A DNA stretch of 64,000 nucleotides from Rhizobium sp. CCGE 510 (GCF_000292525.1 NZ_AEYF01000037.1:1-64000), one strand, 5' to 3'; shown: positions 26,197 to 34,436, counted from the stretch's first letter. The notes: generated by a model not told the origin, from the sequence alone. Made by a program: numbers and translations.

Positions 26197-26946
26197 ATGA
26201 CAAACGCTCAGATCACCTATCCCGCCGGATCGAACGACTGGTTGCTGCTGGGCCGGCGAACGTCGAAGACCCGCATTCGACCATCACCGTTGACGGCGCT
26301 TTTCGGCGGCGCGGTGCGGCTATTCCATTTCATGATCTCGGAAAAATCGAACAGCGATCGGGTCGCTTCGGCAGCCGATGCGACGGTGCAGCATGAATTC
26401 ATGCAGCGCTTTCAGGACATGATCGTTCCGCATCTTGACGCGGCTTATAATTTTGCCCGTTTCCTCAGCCGCGACGCGGATGCCGCACAGGATATTGTCC
26501 AGGAAGCGTTCCTGCGGGCCTATCGCAATTTCGAAACCTATCGTGGCGGCGATCCGCGCGCCTGGCTCTTTGCCATTGTCAGGAACTGCTGCCATGTTTG
26601 GCGCCAGCAGGATCGCCGCAAAGCGCGGTTCGAGCAGCCTTTGGGCAATGACGGCTACGCTGACCCCGATGAAGGTGGCGAATACCAGATCGCCTCGGAG
26701 GAGGATTCGCCGGAAACGGCGACGATCCGGCGAAGCGAGCAGCAGCGCGTGCGCGCGGTTATCAGCCGGCTTCCGGAGGCCATGCGGGAAATCCTTGTCT
26801 TGCGCGAACTCGAAGATCTTTCCTACCGGCAGATCGCCGAGATCATCGATGCGCCGATCGGCACGGTCATGTCGCGGCTTGCCAGGGCGCGGCGTGAATT
26901 TGGCGAAGCCTGGGATGCATGCAGCAAAAGCGAGACAGCAGGATGA
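26197..26946 (+). CDS. ECF-family RNA polymerase sigma factor
   Basis: A sigma-70 family ECF factor of 249 residues. Sigma-2 (about residues 70-135) shows FLSRDADAAQDIVQEAFLRA and WLFAIVRNCCHVWRQQDRR. Sigma-4 (about 175-240) shows LPEAMREILVLRELEDLSYR and IGTVMSRLARAR. About 65 residues precede sigma-2, longer than most ECFs; an internal ATG at 26331 would give about 205 residues but has no ribosome site, whereas AGGGAG lies 4 nt before 26197. The stop overlaps the anti-sigma start by 4 bp. It probably directs its own operon and the divergent MBL operon. The subgroup cannot be assigned by eye with certainty. Confidence 0.92.
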   Translation: MTNAQITYPAGSNDWLLLGRRTSKTRIRPSPLTALFGGAVRLFHFMISEKSNSDRVASAADATVQHEFMQRFQDMIVPHLDAAYNFARFLSRDADAAQDIVQEAFLRAYRNFETYRGGDPRAWLFAIVRNCCHVWRQQDRRKARFEQPLGNDGYADPDEGGEYQIASEEDSPETATIRRSEQQRVRAVISRLPEAMREILVLRELEDLSYRQIAEIIDAPIGTVMSRLARARREFGEAWDACSKSETAG

Positions 26947-27743
26947 GTGAAGCCCAACAGAAAGGTTGCCCGGAATGGCGCATCATGCTGCACGGCTTTG
27001 TCGATGGCGAGCTCGATTCCGTCCATACAGCGCAATTCGAGGATCATCTTGGCACCTGCGCGCATTGCAGGGCGGAGATGGAAAAGGTCCGTGCCGTGAG
27101 AGCGATCATCGACCAGGATGGTATCAAGTGGAAGCCGCCGGAGGCGCTGCGTTCGCAAGTCCTGTCAATGCTGTCGTTTGAACAGGCAGCGGCGGCCTCC
27201 AGCCTTCCCCCGCCGCGCCAGGCGCCTGTCTGGCGCCGCGCCCTGGACTTCTTCCGGCAATGGAGCTTCGTGCCTTCGCTGGCGGCATTGGCGGCAGGAG
27301 CAATCCTTTTCGCCAGCGCGCCATCGCAGACGGTGCTTTTGCAGGACCAGATCATGGCAAGCCATGTCAGGTCGATGATGGCCGATCATCTGACCGACGT
27401 ACTGACCTCGGATCAGCACACGGTAAAACCCTGGTTCAACGGCAAGATCGATTTTTCACCACCGGTCAACGATCTCTCCAAGGATGGCTTTCCGCTGATC
27501 GGTGGGCGTGTCGACTATATCGGTGATCGCGCCGTCGCGGCCCTCGTCTACCGGCGCCACGGCCATGTCATCAACCTGTTCATCTGGCCCGCGGCATCGG
27601 CTGCGCAGACGATAACGGTCCGTGACGGTTACAACATGACGCAATGGTCGGATGGAGGGCTGGTATTCTGGGCGATTTCGGATGTCGCCGCAGGCGACCT
27701 GGCCGAGTTCGAGACCCTCTTCAGGGCGGCGACGAGAGCATGA
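26943..27743 (+). CDS. Anti-sigma factor with zinc-finger N-terminus
   Basis: A 266-residue protein. The ZAS/zf-HC2 motif H35-x3-C39-x2-C42 is in HLGTCAHC, with the preceding helix MLHGFVDGELDSV typical of ECF anti-sigma factors. One membrane segment lies near residues 108-127 (FVPSLAALAAGAILFASA), followed by a periplasmic domain of about 140 residues. It starts inside the sigma gene stop (ATGA overlap), so the two are coupled and probably made in equal amounts. The periplasmic domain is the likely sensor; the zinc motif could also sense redox. The final Arg-Ala-stop codons come from the palindromic repeat at 27735. Confidence 0.9.
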   Translation: MSEAQQKGCPEWRIMLHGFVDGELDSVHTAQFEDHLGTCAHCRAEMEKVRAVRAIIDQDGIKWKPPEALRSQVLSMLSFEQAAAASSLPPPRQAPVWRRALDFFRQWSFVPSLAALAAGAILFASAPSQTVLLQDQIMASHVRSMMADHLTDVLTSDQHTVKPWFNGKIDFSPPVNDLSKDGFPLIGGRVDYIGDRAVAALVYRRHGHVINLFIWPAASAAQTITVRDGYNMTQWSDGGLVFWAISDVAAGDLAEFETLFRAATRA

Positions 27744-27784
27744 TGCCGAAAAGTGTGAGCGGTTTTCGGACGCCATCATGCTCT
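27735..27784. repeat. RIME-type palindrome, copy 2
   Basis: AGAGCATGATG and CATCATGCTCT are inverted arms with an inner CCGAAAA/TTTTCGG pair. It is the same unit as 7440-7489 and 54392-54440. It lies between two convergent genes and provides the last two codons and the stop of the anti-sigma gene. Confidence 0.85.
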
Positions 27785-27797
27785 ACTTTTTATTGAT

Positions 27798-28466
27798 CTA
27801 AAGCAGGCTCGCCCCGACATTGATCGCCAGCGCCAGGATCGTCGTATTGAACAGGAAAGACAGCACGGCATGCAGCAATGTCAGCTTGCGCATGCTGGTC
27901 GAACTGACCGCGACATCCGCCGTCTGCGCGGCAACGCCGATCGTGAAGGAGAAGTAGAGGAAATCCCAATAGCCTGGCTCCTCGATCCCGTCAGGAAACT
28001 TGAGGCCACCCTCCTCGTCCGCCCCGCCATAGAAATAATGGGCATAATGGATGGTGAAGAGGGTATGCAGAAAGATCCAGGAGATCAAGATCGTCAGAAC
28101 GGCGACACCTGCCCGGGCCAGCGCGATATCAGGCGCCGCTTCCTTGATCGAATGAAGCTCGAGACCGATACCGGCGACGCTGGCGAGCGCCGCACCGATC
28201 GAAAGAGCCAACAATACGGTGTCGGAGAAATCGAGATCCTCGGAGCGTTTCCGGATGCTTTCGACCGTTGCCCGCAGCATCTTGCGCCAGCTGAGCACGA
28301 CAAAAACGCCGGCGCTGACATTCCAGCCGAACAAGATGTTGCCGGCGCTGACTTCACGCGAGGTCAGAAGCAGGAAGACCACGAGTCCGGCAAGGATAGC
28401 GATGATGAAGCTCGCATGCCTGTAGGCAAATGCCGCCAGCGAACTTGCACGTTTTTCACCCGCCAT
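27798..28466 (-). CDS. DUF1345 integral membrane protein
   Basis: A 222-residue protein with about five to six helices. It matches the DUF1345 pattern, with IFLHTLFTIHYAHYFY and the late WDFLYFSFTIGVAAQTADV segment. Function is not known for the family. GGAG lies 8 nt before the ATG at 28466; a TTG four codons upstream is less likely. It is convergent with the anti-sigma gene and codirectional with, but separated by a terminator from, transaldolase. Confidence 0.85.
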   Translation of the reverse strand: MAGEKRASSLAAFAYRHASFIIAILAGLVVFLLLTSREVSAGNILFGWNVSAGVFVVLSWRKMLRATVESIRKRSEDLDFSDTVLLALSIGAALASVAGIGLELHSIKEAAPDIALARAGVAVLTILISWIFLHTLFTIHYAHYFYGGADEEGGLKFPDGIEEPGYWDFLYFSFTIGVAAQTADVAVSSTSMRKLTLLHAVLSFLFNTTILALAINVGASLL

Positions 28467-28503
28467 ATCGGTCTCCAACAGCGTATGCCTTTGATAACAG
28501 CAC

Positions 28504-28538
28504 GAAAAAGGCGCGCCTGCCAGCGGCAGCCGCGCCTT
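28504..28538 (-). terminator. Rho-independent terminator of tal
   Basis: On the minus strand AGGCGCG and CGCGCCT form a stem with an inner GCTGCC/GGCAG helix, followed by TTTTTC. It lies about 22 bp after the transaldolase stop codon. Confidence 0.85.
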
Positions 28539-28559
28539 CGAATTGCATGCCGGACCTTA

Positions 28560-29525
28560 TCAGGCGGCGGCGAGCTGCAGTTCCTTCTGCACCATGGTGC
28601 GCAACGTTCCCAGATCCTTGGCGAAGGCGCGAATGCCTTCGGCGAGTTTTTCCGTCGCCATTGCGTCTTCGTTCATCATCCAGCGGAAGGTCTTCTCATC
28701 GACGGAGACCTTCGGATCCGGCTTGCGGCTGTCTGGCGAGAGCTTACGCTCCAGCTTGCCTTCATCCTTGGCGAGCTCGTCAAGCAGGTTCGGGCTGATG
28801 GTCAGGCGGTCGCAGCCGGCAAGGGCTTCGATTTCGCCGGCGCTGCGGAAGGAGGCGCCCATGACGATCGTCTTGATGTCGTTCGCCTTGTAGTAGTTGT
28901 AGATCTCACGGACGGAGATGACGCCCGGATCCTCCTCGGCGGTGAAGTCCTTGCCGGTCGACTTCTTGTACCAGTCGAGGATACGGCCAACGAAGGGCGA
29001 GATCAGGAACACCTTGGCGTCGGCGCAGGCGATCGCCTGGGCCTTGCTGAACAGAAGTGTCAGGTTGCAGTCGATGCCTTCCTTCTGCAGCACTTCCGCG
29101 GCGCGGATGCCTTCCCAGGTGGAAGCGAGCTTGATGAGGATGCGGTCCTGACCGATACCGCGATCCTTGTAGGCGGCGATGATCGCGCGCGCCTTTGCAA
29201 GCGAAGCCTCGGTATCGAAGGAAAGATCGGCGTCGACTTCGGTCGACACGCGCCCCGGGACGAGCTTCACCAGGGCGGCGCCGACGGAGATGGCGAGGCG
29301 ATCGGCGACGGCGGAAGAAACGGCTTCAGGATTGCCGCCCTGCTTCTTGCCCCAGGCGACGGCTTCCTTGATGGCGTCGGCGAACATCGGCGTACCGAGG
29401 GCTTTGAGCACGATGCTCGGGTTCGTCGTGCAATCCACAGGCTTCAGGCGGGCAACGGCTTCGATATCACCAGTGTCGGCGACAACGGTGGTAATCTCGC
29501 GGAGTTGGTCAAGCTTGGATGTCAT
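28560..29525 (-). CDS. tal: Transaldolase
   Basis: A 321-residue class I transaldolase of the TalB type that moves a dihydroxyacetone unit between sugar phosphates in the pentose phosphate pathway. The Schiff-base lysine is K132 in [16 protein letters not shown], the same number as in E. coli TalB. The N-terminal [13 protein letters not shown] motif is intact. The ATG at 29525 is used; AAGGAT lies about 12 nt upstream and a TTG two codons earlier is possible. It is a single gene with its own terminator. A long upstream gap separates it from the divergent SorC regulator. Confidence 0.95.
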   Translation of the reverse strand: MTSKLDQLREITTVVADTGDIEAVARLKPVDCTTNPSIVLKALGTPMFADAIKEAVAWGKKQGGNPEAVSSAVADRLAISVGAALVKLVPGRVSTEVDADLSFDTEASLAKARAIIAAYKDRGIGQDRILIKLASTWEGIRAAEVLQKEGIDCNLTLLFSKAQAIACADAKVFLISPFVGRILDWYKKSTGKDFTAEEDPGVISVREIYNYYKANDIKTIVMGASFRSAGEIEALAGCDRLTISPNLLDELAKDEGKLERKLSPDSRKPDPKVSVDEKTFRWMMNEDAMATEKLAEGIRAFAKDLGTLRTMVQKELQLAAA

Positions 29526-29846
29526 GGTCAATAATCCTTGTTGAACTTGGGCTGCGACCGGCGCGAGTTCCGCCCGGCAAAGGTGATCTACCGACAGTTT
29601 TTCTGCATGCTGCGGGCGAAAATGCGCGCATCCGTCACGGATGATTCATAAACGTGAAGGACAGTAGCCATGTTCCCGTGGGCAAACGGCACGCCGAACG
29701 CAAGCGATTCCGCCTGCGGCTGGAAGGCCGGTCGTGACTTTCGGCATGCCCGCACTATGTCCTCCTCGGACGGACAGGAACGACTTCTATCACCCGGACT
29801 ATCGCCGTTTGCCTAAGGAAAAGTCAAGGACATTTGTGCATTTCAA
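29526..29846. other. Long noncoding gap between tal and the SorC gene
   Basis: A stretch of about 320 bp (420 bp counting the SorC leader) with no convincing reading frame. A TGCGGGCGAAAATGCGCGCA-type imperfect hairpin lies near 29611-29632. The rest shows nothing recognised; it should hold the tal promoter and may hold a small RNA, for which there is no direct evidence. Confidence 0.5.
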
Positions 29847-29875
29847 TTGACATAAGTGTCACGCCCGTCATTATC
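29847..29875 (+). promoter_or_regulatory. Promoter and small operator of the SorC gene
   Basis: TTGACA (29847-29852), 17 bp, then ATTATC (29870-29875) form a good sigma-70 promoter about 75 bp before the GTG start. The -35 region is overlapped by the palindrome TGACATAAGTGTCA (29848-29861, 5-bp arms), a possible autoregulatory site. Confidence 0.6.
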
Positions 29876-29948
29876 CCCCGCAACAAGCGCGTCGTCGCAA
29901 CCCCTTGTCTTCGTGAGGGGTCTAGGGCAGGAATCGTGCGGAGGAGAT

Positions 29949-30968
29949 GTGGTCAAGCTTAAACGCGGCACGCACACAGCCTATTCCGAGGCATCCTCGC
30001 TACGGCTACGGGCGGCATGGCTCTATTACAACGAGGGCCTGACCCAGAAGGACGTCGCCGAACAACTCGGCATCAGCCGCACCACCGTGATCCGCCTGCT
30101 CGACGAGGCGATGAAACGCAGCGAAGTCCAGATCTGGATCAACGATTCGATCGGCGACTGCGTTGAACTTTCGGTGAAGCTTGAGCGCGCCTACGGCCTC
30201 GACGAGGCAATCGTCGTTCCGGCACCGGTCAATGGCGACGTCGACGCGCTGGCAAGGAATGTCGGCCTGGCGCTCGGTCAGTTTCTTTCCGAAGCCATCC
30301 CCGACGACTATACCATCGGCGTCGGCTGGGGCCGCACCATGACTGCCTCGCTGTCGAGCTTCCGGCCACCGCGCCGCGCCAATTGCAAGGTCGTCTCGCT
30401 GCTCGGCGGCATCGTCGCCGTGCACCAGACGAACCCGATCGATTACACATGGCGGCTCGCCAATCAGCTCGGCGCCGAATGCTACATGTTCCTGGCGCCG
30501 CTTCTCGTCGATTCGATCGAGACCAAGCGCAATCTGATCGACAAATGCGGGCTGGACACGATCTACCGTCTCGCCGAGAATCTCGATCTGGCGATCGTCA
30601 GCTGCGGCGATATCGGTCCCCATTCGACCTCGCTGTCGGAAGGCTGGATCTCGAAGGCCGAACTGCAGGAACTGATCGATGCCGGCTGCGTCTGCGACAC
30701 CATGTTCAACTTCCTCGACGAGGACGGCAATTCGGTCGACCACTCGATCAATCGCCGCGTCATGTCCGTCGATCTCGACACGCTGAAGGAGGCCAAGCAT
30801 ATCGTGCTCTCCTCCGGCGGCGCACACCGCGCCGTCGCCATCCGCGCCACCATCAAGCGCATCGGCTGCAACACGCTGATCACCGATGAAAGCGCGGCAA
30901 GGGCGCTGCTGGAACTGGCAGAAACATCTCCCCGTCCTTCTTCTCTCCAGCGGGGAGAAGTGCCGTAG
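29949..30968 (+). CDS. SorC-family sugar-binding transcriptional regulator
   Basis: A 339-residue regulator. The HTH is near residues 20-50 (GLTQKDVAEQLGISRTTVIR), followed by a SorC-type sugar-phosphate-binding domain (TIGVGWGRTM, VVSLLGGI, ending SSGGAHRAVAIRATIKRIG). The GTG at 29949 is chosen because GGAGGA lies just upstream; the longer frame from 29856 would include the promoter. The last 13 or so codons (SPRPSSLQRGEVP) come from the palindromic repeat at 30926, so the native C-terminus may have been altered. Its target is not evident: tal is divergent and distant. Ligand unknown; polyol or sugar phosphate is usual. Confidence 0.88.
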   Translation: MVKLKRGTHTAYSEASSLRLRAAWLYYNEGLTQKDVAEQLGISRTTVIRLLDEAMKRSEVQIWINDSIGDCVELSVKLERAYGLDEAIVVPAPVNGDVDALARNVGLALGQFLSEAIPDDYTIGVGWGRTMTASLSSFRPPRRANCKVVSLLGGIVAVHQTNPIDYTWRLANQLGAECYMFLAPLLVDSIETKRNLIDKCGLDTIYRLAENLDLAIVSCGDIGPHSTSLSEGWISKAELQELIDAGCVCDTMFNFLDEDGNSVDHSINRRVMSVDLDTLKEAKHIVLSSGGAHRAVAIRATIKRIGCNTLITDESAARALLELAETSPRPSSLQRGEVP

Positions 30969-30990
30969 CGATAGCGAGGCGATGAGGGGG
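30926..30990. repeat. REP-type palindrome overlapping the SorC gene end
   Basis: The hairpin CTTCTCTCC with GGGGAGAAG (30940-30960) is followed by GATGAGGGGG at 30981-30990. This is the same element type as 58-104. The stop codon of the SorC gene (30966-30968) lies inside it. Confidence 0.75.
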
Positions 30991-31054
30991 GGAAGCGACA
31001 CTGGAGCAAACGGTCGGAGCGACAAGCGACGACCGACCTCCCGCTCCGCCCCTA

Positions 31055-31927
31055 TCAGGCATGCGCCGATTCCCAGCCGAGCATCGCCCGCTTGCGGGTG
31101 AGGCCCCAATGATAGCCCGTCAGCGCGCCATTCTTGCCGACTGCCCGGTGGCAAGGCACGACGAAGGAGATCGGGTTGGCCCCGACCGCGGCTCCCACAG
31201 CGCGCTGCGCCGTCGGCCGGCCGATATCGCTGGCGATATCGGAATAGGTGACGGCCTTGCCGAATGGGATTTTCAGCAGGCTCTGCCAGACACTGACCTG
31301 GAAATCCGTGCCGATCAGCACGACACGCAGCGGCTGTTCCGAAGACCACTTGCCGGGCTCGAAGATGCGGGCGGCGTAGGGAACCGTTGCCTGCAGGTCC
31401 TCGACGTAACAGGCGTTCGGCCAGCGGCAGGTCATATCTTCGAGGCAGGCCCTCTCATCGCCGGAATCGCTGAAGGCAAGGCCGGCAAGGCCGCGGTCGG
31501 TCACCATGATCAGCGCGATGCCGAAGGGGCAGATGTGGAAACCGTAGCGGATGGTGAGACCACCACCCTTCGCCTTCCATTCGCCGGGCGACATCGCCTC
31601 ATGGGTGACGAAGAGGTCGTGCAGGCGGCTCGGCCCGGAAAGGCCGACCTCGATCGAGGTCTCGAGCAGCGGCATATCTTCCTTGCGCAGCAGCCGCTTG
31701 GCGTGGTCGAGCGTCACCGCCTGCAGGAAGCCCTTAGGCGACAGCCCGGCCCAGCGGGTGAAGGTCTTCTGCAGCTGGGTTGGCGACTGGTTGAGCCGCG
31801 CTGCGATCGCCTCCAGAGAAGGCTGGTCACGGTAATCCTCGGTGATGAGTTCGATCACCCGACGGACAATGTCGTAATCGGGGCCGTCAGGCGTGATGTC
31901 TGTCTGCAGGTTCGCAATCATATTCAT
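31055..31927 (-). CDS. AraC-type O6-methylguanine-DNA methyltransferase (Ada-like, without N-terminal zinc domain)
   Basis: A 290-residue fusion of an AraC helix-turn-helix (residues about 20-105, LEAIAARLNQSPTQLQKTF) and a C-terminal methyltransferase. The suicide cysteine is C259 in VVPCHRAVG. It repairs O6-methylguanine by irreversible methyl transfer. The N-terminal zinc domain of E. coli Ada that accepts methyl from phosphotriesters is absent, so how the AraC part is switched is unclear. The ATG at 31927 has GGAG 7 nt upstream; the frame extending to 32236 overlaps the DUF2244 gene and is not used. It lies 79 bp after DUF2244 on the same strand. Confidence 0.9.
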   Translation of the reverse strand: MNMIANLQTDITPDGPDYDIVRRVIELITEDYRDQPSLEAIAARLNQSPTQLQKTFTRWAGLSPKGFLQAVTLDHAKRLLRKEDMPLLETSIEVGLSGPSRLHDLFVTHEAMSPGEWKAKGGGLTIRYGFHICPFGIALIMVTDRGLAGLAFSDSGDERACLEDMTCRWPNACYVEDLQATVPYAARIFEPGKWSSEQPLRVVLIGTDFQVSVWQSLLKIPFGKAVTYSDIASDIGRPTAQRAVGAAVGANPISFVVPCHRAVGKNGALTGYHWGLTRKRAMLGWESAHA

Positions 31928-32006
31928 CGTCTTTCTCCTTGTCACAAGGAGATAATCAATAGGGTGTTCGCAAACCACCCGTTTCTTGCGCACCCACCAA
32001 GTGAGC

Positions 32007-32504
32007 TCATATACGCTGCTTGACCGTGGCGAGTGCGCCCTTGAAGGCTTTGGCGAAGCTTTCACGATCGTCGGGATTGAGGAAGGAGCCGATATCGGTG
32101 CGCCGGCCGTCGCCGAAGATCTGCATAGAAAGGATGCCGATCTCCTGGTGCCTTCGAACGAGAAAGCGCGCCCAGAACGGATTGAAGTGATGTTCCACCA
32201 TCCGTCCCGATGGCGTGAACTTGCGCACCGACACATCCGTACGCGACACCGTTACCTGTTCGCGCGCCTTGCCGGACCGGTAATTCAGCCAGAAGGCGCC
32301 GTAGAGAAGCACGAAATCCAGTCCGAAGAAGAAGCCGATCGGCCAGGCGCCGGTCGCGATGAAGAACATGCCGTAGAGGAGGCAGACGGAACCGGACAGG
32401 ATAAGCAGCACCTTGAAGCCCCGGCGGCCGAGCGACCGGTGGGGGAAGAGTTCGGCGGCGAAAACAGGCTGCTCGTTGAAGCTGTCGGCGTTGCTTTCCA
32501 TCAT
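32007..32504 (-). CDS. DUF2244 membrane protein
   Basis: A 165-residue protein. Two adjacent helices (FKVLLILSGSVCLLYGMFFI and IGFFFGLDFVLLYGAFWLNY) are followed by a soluble C-terminal domain (RTDVSVRKFTPSG to RTDIGSFL), matching DUF2244. Function unknown. The start is unsure: 32504, 32501 or 32528. The last would overlap the start codon of nth on the other strand. The divergent genes therefore share almost no intergenic DNA. Confidence 0.85.
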   Translation of the reverse strand: MMESNADSFNEQPVFAAELFPHRSLGRRGFKVLLILSGSVCLLYGMFFIATGAWPIGFFFGLDFVLLYGAFWLNYRSGKAREQVTVSRTDVSVRKFTPSGRMVEHHFNPFWARFLVRRHQEIGILSMQIFGDGRRTDIGSFLNPDDRESFAKAFKGALATVKQRI

Positions 32505-32526
32505 GGCTGCTGAGTATAGAGTTTCC

Positions 32527-33309
32527 ATGGCAAATCCGAAACTCAAATCCGTTAGCAAGACGCCTCAGGACGCGAATGTGATCACCAGCCGCAAGAAGGC
32601 CGCAGCGATGCGCACGGTCTATTCACTGGCCGAGCGTGAAGAGATCTTCCGCCGCTTCTCGGTGCAGCGGCCGGAACCGAGGGGCGAGCTCGAGCACACC
32701 AACCCCTTTACCCTGGTCGTCGCCGTGGCGCTTTCGGCGCAGGCGACCGATGTCGGCGTCAACAAGGCGACCCGCGCGCTCTTCAAGGTGGCCGATACGC
32801 CGGAAAAGATGCTCGATCTCGGCGAGGAGCGGTTGCGCGATTACATCAGGACGATCGGCCTCTACCGCAACAAGGCGAAAAACGTCATCGCGCTCTCGCA
32901 GATGTTGGTCGGCCAGTTCGGCAGCAAGGTGCCAAAGACGCGCGACGAATTGGTGAGATTGCCGGGCGTCGGCCGCAAGACCGCCAATGTTGTGCTGTCC
33001 ATGGCCTTCGGCCAGGCGACGATGGCCGTCGACACGCACATTTTCCGCATCGCCAATCGTATCCGGCTTGCCCCCGGCAAGACGCCCGACGAGGTCGAAG
33101 CGCGACTGATGAAGGTGATCCCGAAACATTACCTCTATCATGCGCATCACTGGCTGATCCTGCACGGTCGCTACACCTGCAAGGCGCGCCGCCCCGAATG
33201 CGAACGCTGCGTCATCGCCGATCTCTGTAAATCGCCGGAGAAGAGTTGGGATGTGCCGGCGCCGCTGGTCGAGCTACCGCCGCAAGTGATCGGCGAGGCC
33301 GTCGAGTAG
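32527..33309 (+). CDS. nth: Endonuclease III (DNA glycosylase/AP lyase)
   Basis: A 260-residue HhH-GPD base-excision enzyme that removes oxidised pyrimidines. The helix-hairpin-helix with catalytic Lys is RLPGVGRKTANVVLS, and the catalytic Asp is in MAVDTHIFRIANR. The 4Fe-4S cluster ligands are C218, C225, C228 and C234 (C-x6-C-x2-C-x5-C). The first 27 residues are an extension relative to E. coli Nth; an ATG at 32608 with GAAGG upstream would remove it. The 3' end overlaps a decayed TetR gene on the other strand by 36 bp. Confidence 0.94.
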   Translation: MANPKLKSVSKTPQDANVITSRKKAAAMRTVYSLAEREEIFRRFSVQRPEPRGELEHTNPFTLVVAVALSAQATDVGVNKATRALFKVADTPEKMLDLGEERLRDYIRTIGLYRNKAKNVIALSQMLVGQFGSKVPKTRDELVRLPGVGRKTANVVLSMAFGQATMAVDTHIFRIANRIRLAPGKTPDEVEARLMKVIPKHYLYHAHHWLILHGRYTCKARRPECERCVIADLCKSPEKSWDVPAPLVELPPQVIGEAVE

Positions 33310-33726
33310 GACAGCGATCGCCAGCTCGTAATGCCGCCTTTCAGCGCCCGTCTCGATCGCGATCGCCGCGTGATCGAAGGCCGCCGATAGCAGCGACGTC
33401 AGCGGTTCGAGCATAGCGCCAGCCTCCGGAAGCATCGCTGCAAGCCCTGCCCGCAGCGTCGCTTCCGCATTCTCTGCATCGATCGTCGCACTCGCCAGCG
33501 GGCCGAGAACGGCAGGCGCCTCGATCAGCAGCAGCCGCGTGCGCCCTGGCGCCACCATCGCATCGAAATAGGCCGAGGCACCGCCGATCAGCATGGCACG
33601 AGGCGCGCCGTAGGACGCCGAGCGCGCCTCGATCGCCGCGGCCACCGCGCGTGCCTCGCATTCGATAACCGCCCTAAAAAGCGCCTTCTTGTCTTCAAAA
33701 TGATGGTAGAGCGCGCCACGCGTCAG
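33274..33726 (-). pseudogene. TetR-family regulator lacking its N-terminal half of the HTH
   Basis: In one minus-strand frame the sequence LTRGALYHHFEDKKALFRAV (starting at 33726) runs into a normal TetR C-terminal domain that ends at 33274. The segment is the end of the TetR recognition helix and the following helix. Upstream of it the frame reaches TAA at 33747 without the first two HTH helices, and the sequence instead belongs to the EI24 gene whose stop is at 33723-33725. The only in-frame start codons (a GTG near 33645) lie after the HTH. It is therefore a truncated, probably non-DNA-binding remnant. The deletion seems to have joined the EI24 gene directly to it. Confidence 0.75.
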
Positions 33727-34436
33727 GGGCGCAACCCCGCATCCTTAGCGGAAATCAGCTTGTGCAAATGCACCATCATGCCGGCGGCAAACAGCGGTGT
33801 CAGAAGATTGACGAACGGGATCGCCAGAAACAGGGCGATCATCAGCCCGCCGAGAAAGACGGTGGAGGCGTGCTTGGCGCGGAAGAGCCGCGCCTCCTCA
33901 GGCGAACGGAAGCGCATTGCGGCGAATTCGAAAAATTCCCGACCGAGCAGATAGCCGTTCACCAGAAAAAAAGCGATCAGATTGACGCCGGGAATGAACA
34001 GCAGCAGCAACGCCACGATATTGCCGAGGATCACCACGCCGAGGAACTTGATCGAGCTTGCCATCGCCGGAGCGAGCGGCATGGCGGTGCCCGGAGCGTC
34101 CTTGGGATAATCGCGTTTTTCGATGACATCGGCGACATCGTCGAGAAACAGGCCGGCGATCAGCGCCGTGACCGGCGAAAGCAGTAACGCCAACATCAGC
34201 GCAAGGCCAATACCGGCAAGAATTGCGAAAACCAGGGCGAGCCATCCCGCCCAATCCGGCACATCGGGAAAGAAGCTGGTGAGCCAGGGAAAGAGGAAAG
34301 CCATGAAGGCTCCACGCAGCGCGAACCAGAGACCGACCAGCACGAGAATCGTCAGGCCGAGCACTTTCCAGAAGACCGAGCGTGTTTCCGGCGCGAACAA
34401 ATTGGTGAGCGATAGTCGAGCGGCGTCAAGGATCAT
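33723..34436 (-). CDS. EI24/CysZ-like membrane protein
   Basis: A 237-residue membrane protein with four main helices and the EI24 pattern (LSPVTALIAGLFLDDVADVIE, FIPGVNLIAFFLVNGYLLGREFFEFAAMR). CysZ in enterobacteria takes part in sulphate uptake, but rhizobial homologues have no sulphate genes near them and the role is open. Its stop codon lies exactly at the start of the remaining TetR sequence. The final residues (ISAKDAGLRP) could have been changed by that rearrangement. Confidence 0.85.
   Translation of the reverse strand: MILDAARLSLTNLFAPETRSVFWKVLGLTILVLVGLWFALRGAFMAFLFPWLTSFFPDVPDWAGWLALVFAILAGIGLALMLALLLSPVTALIAGLFLDDVADVIEKRDYPKDAPGTAMPLAPAMASSIKFLGVVILGNIVALLLLFIPGVNLIAFFLVNGYLLGREFFEFAAMRFRSPEEARLFRAKHASTVFLGGLMIALFLAIPFVNLLTPLFAAGMMVHLHKLISAKDAGLRP

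Noticed and set aside
29526..29948. Small RNA in the tal-SorC gap
   Set aside because: Only an imperfect hairpin is visible; no terminator or conserved RNA motif supports it.
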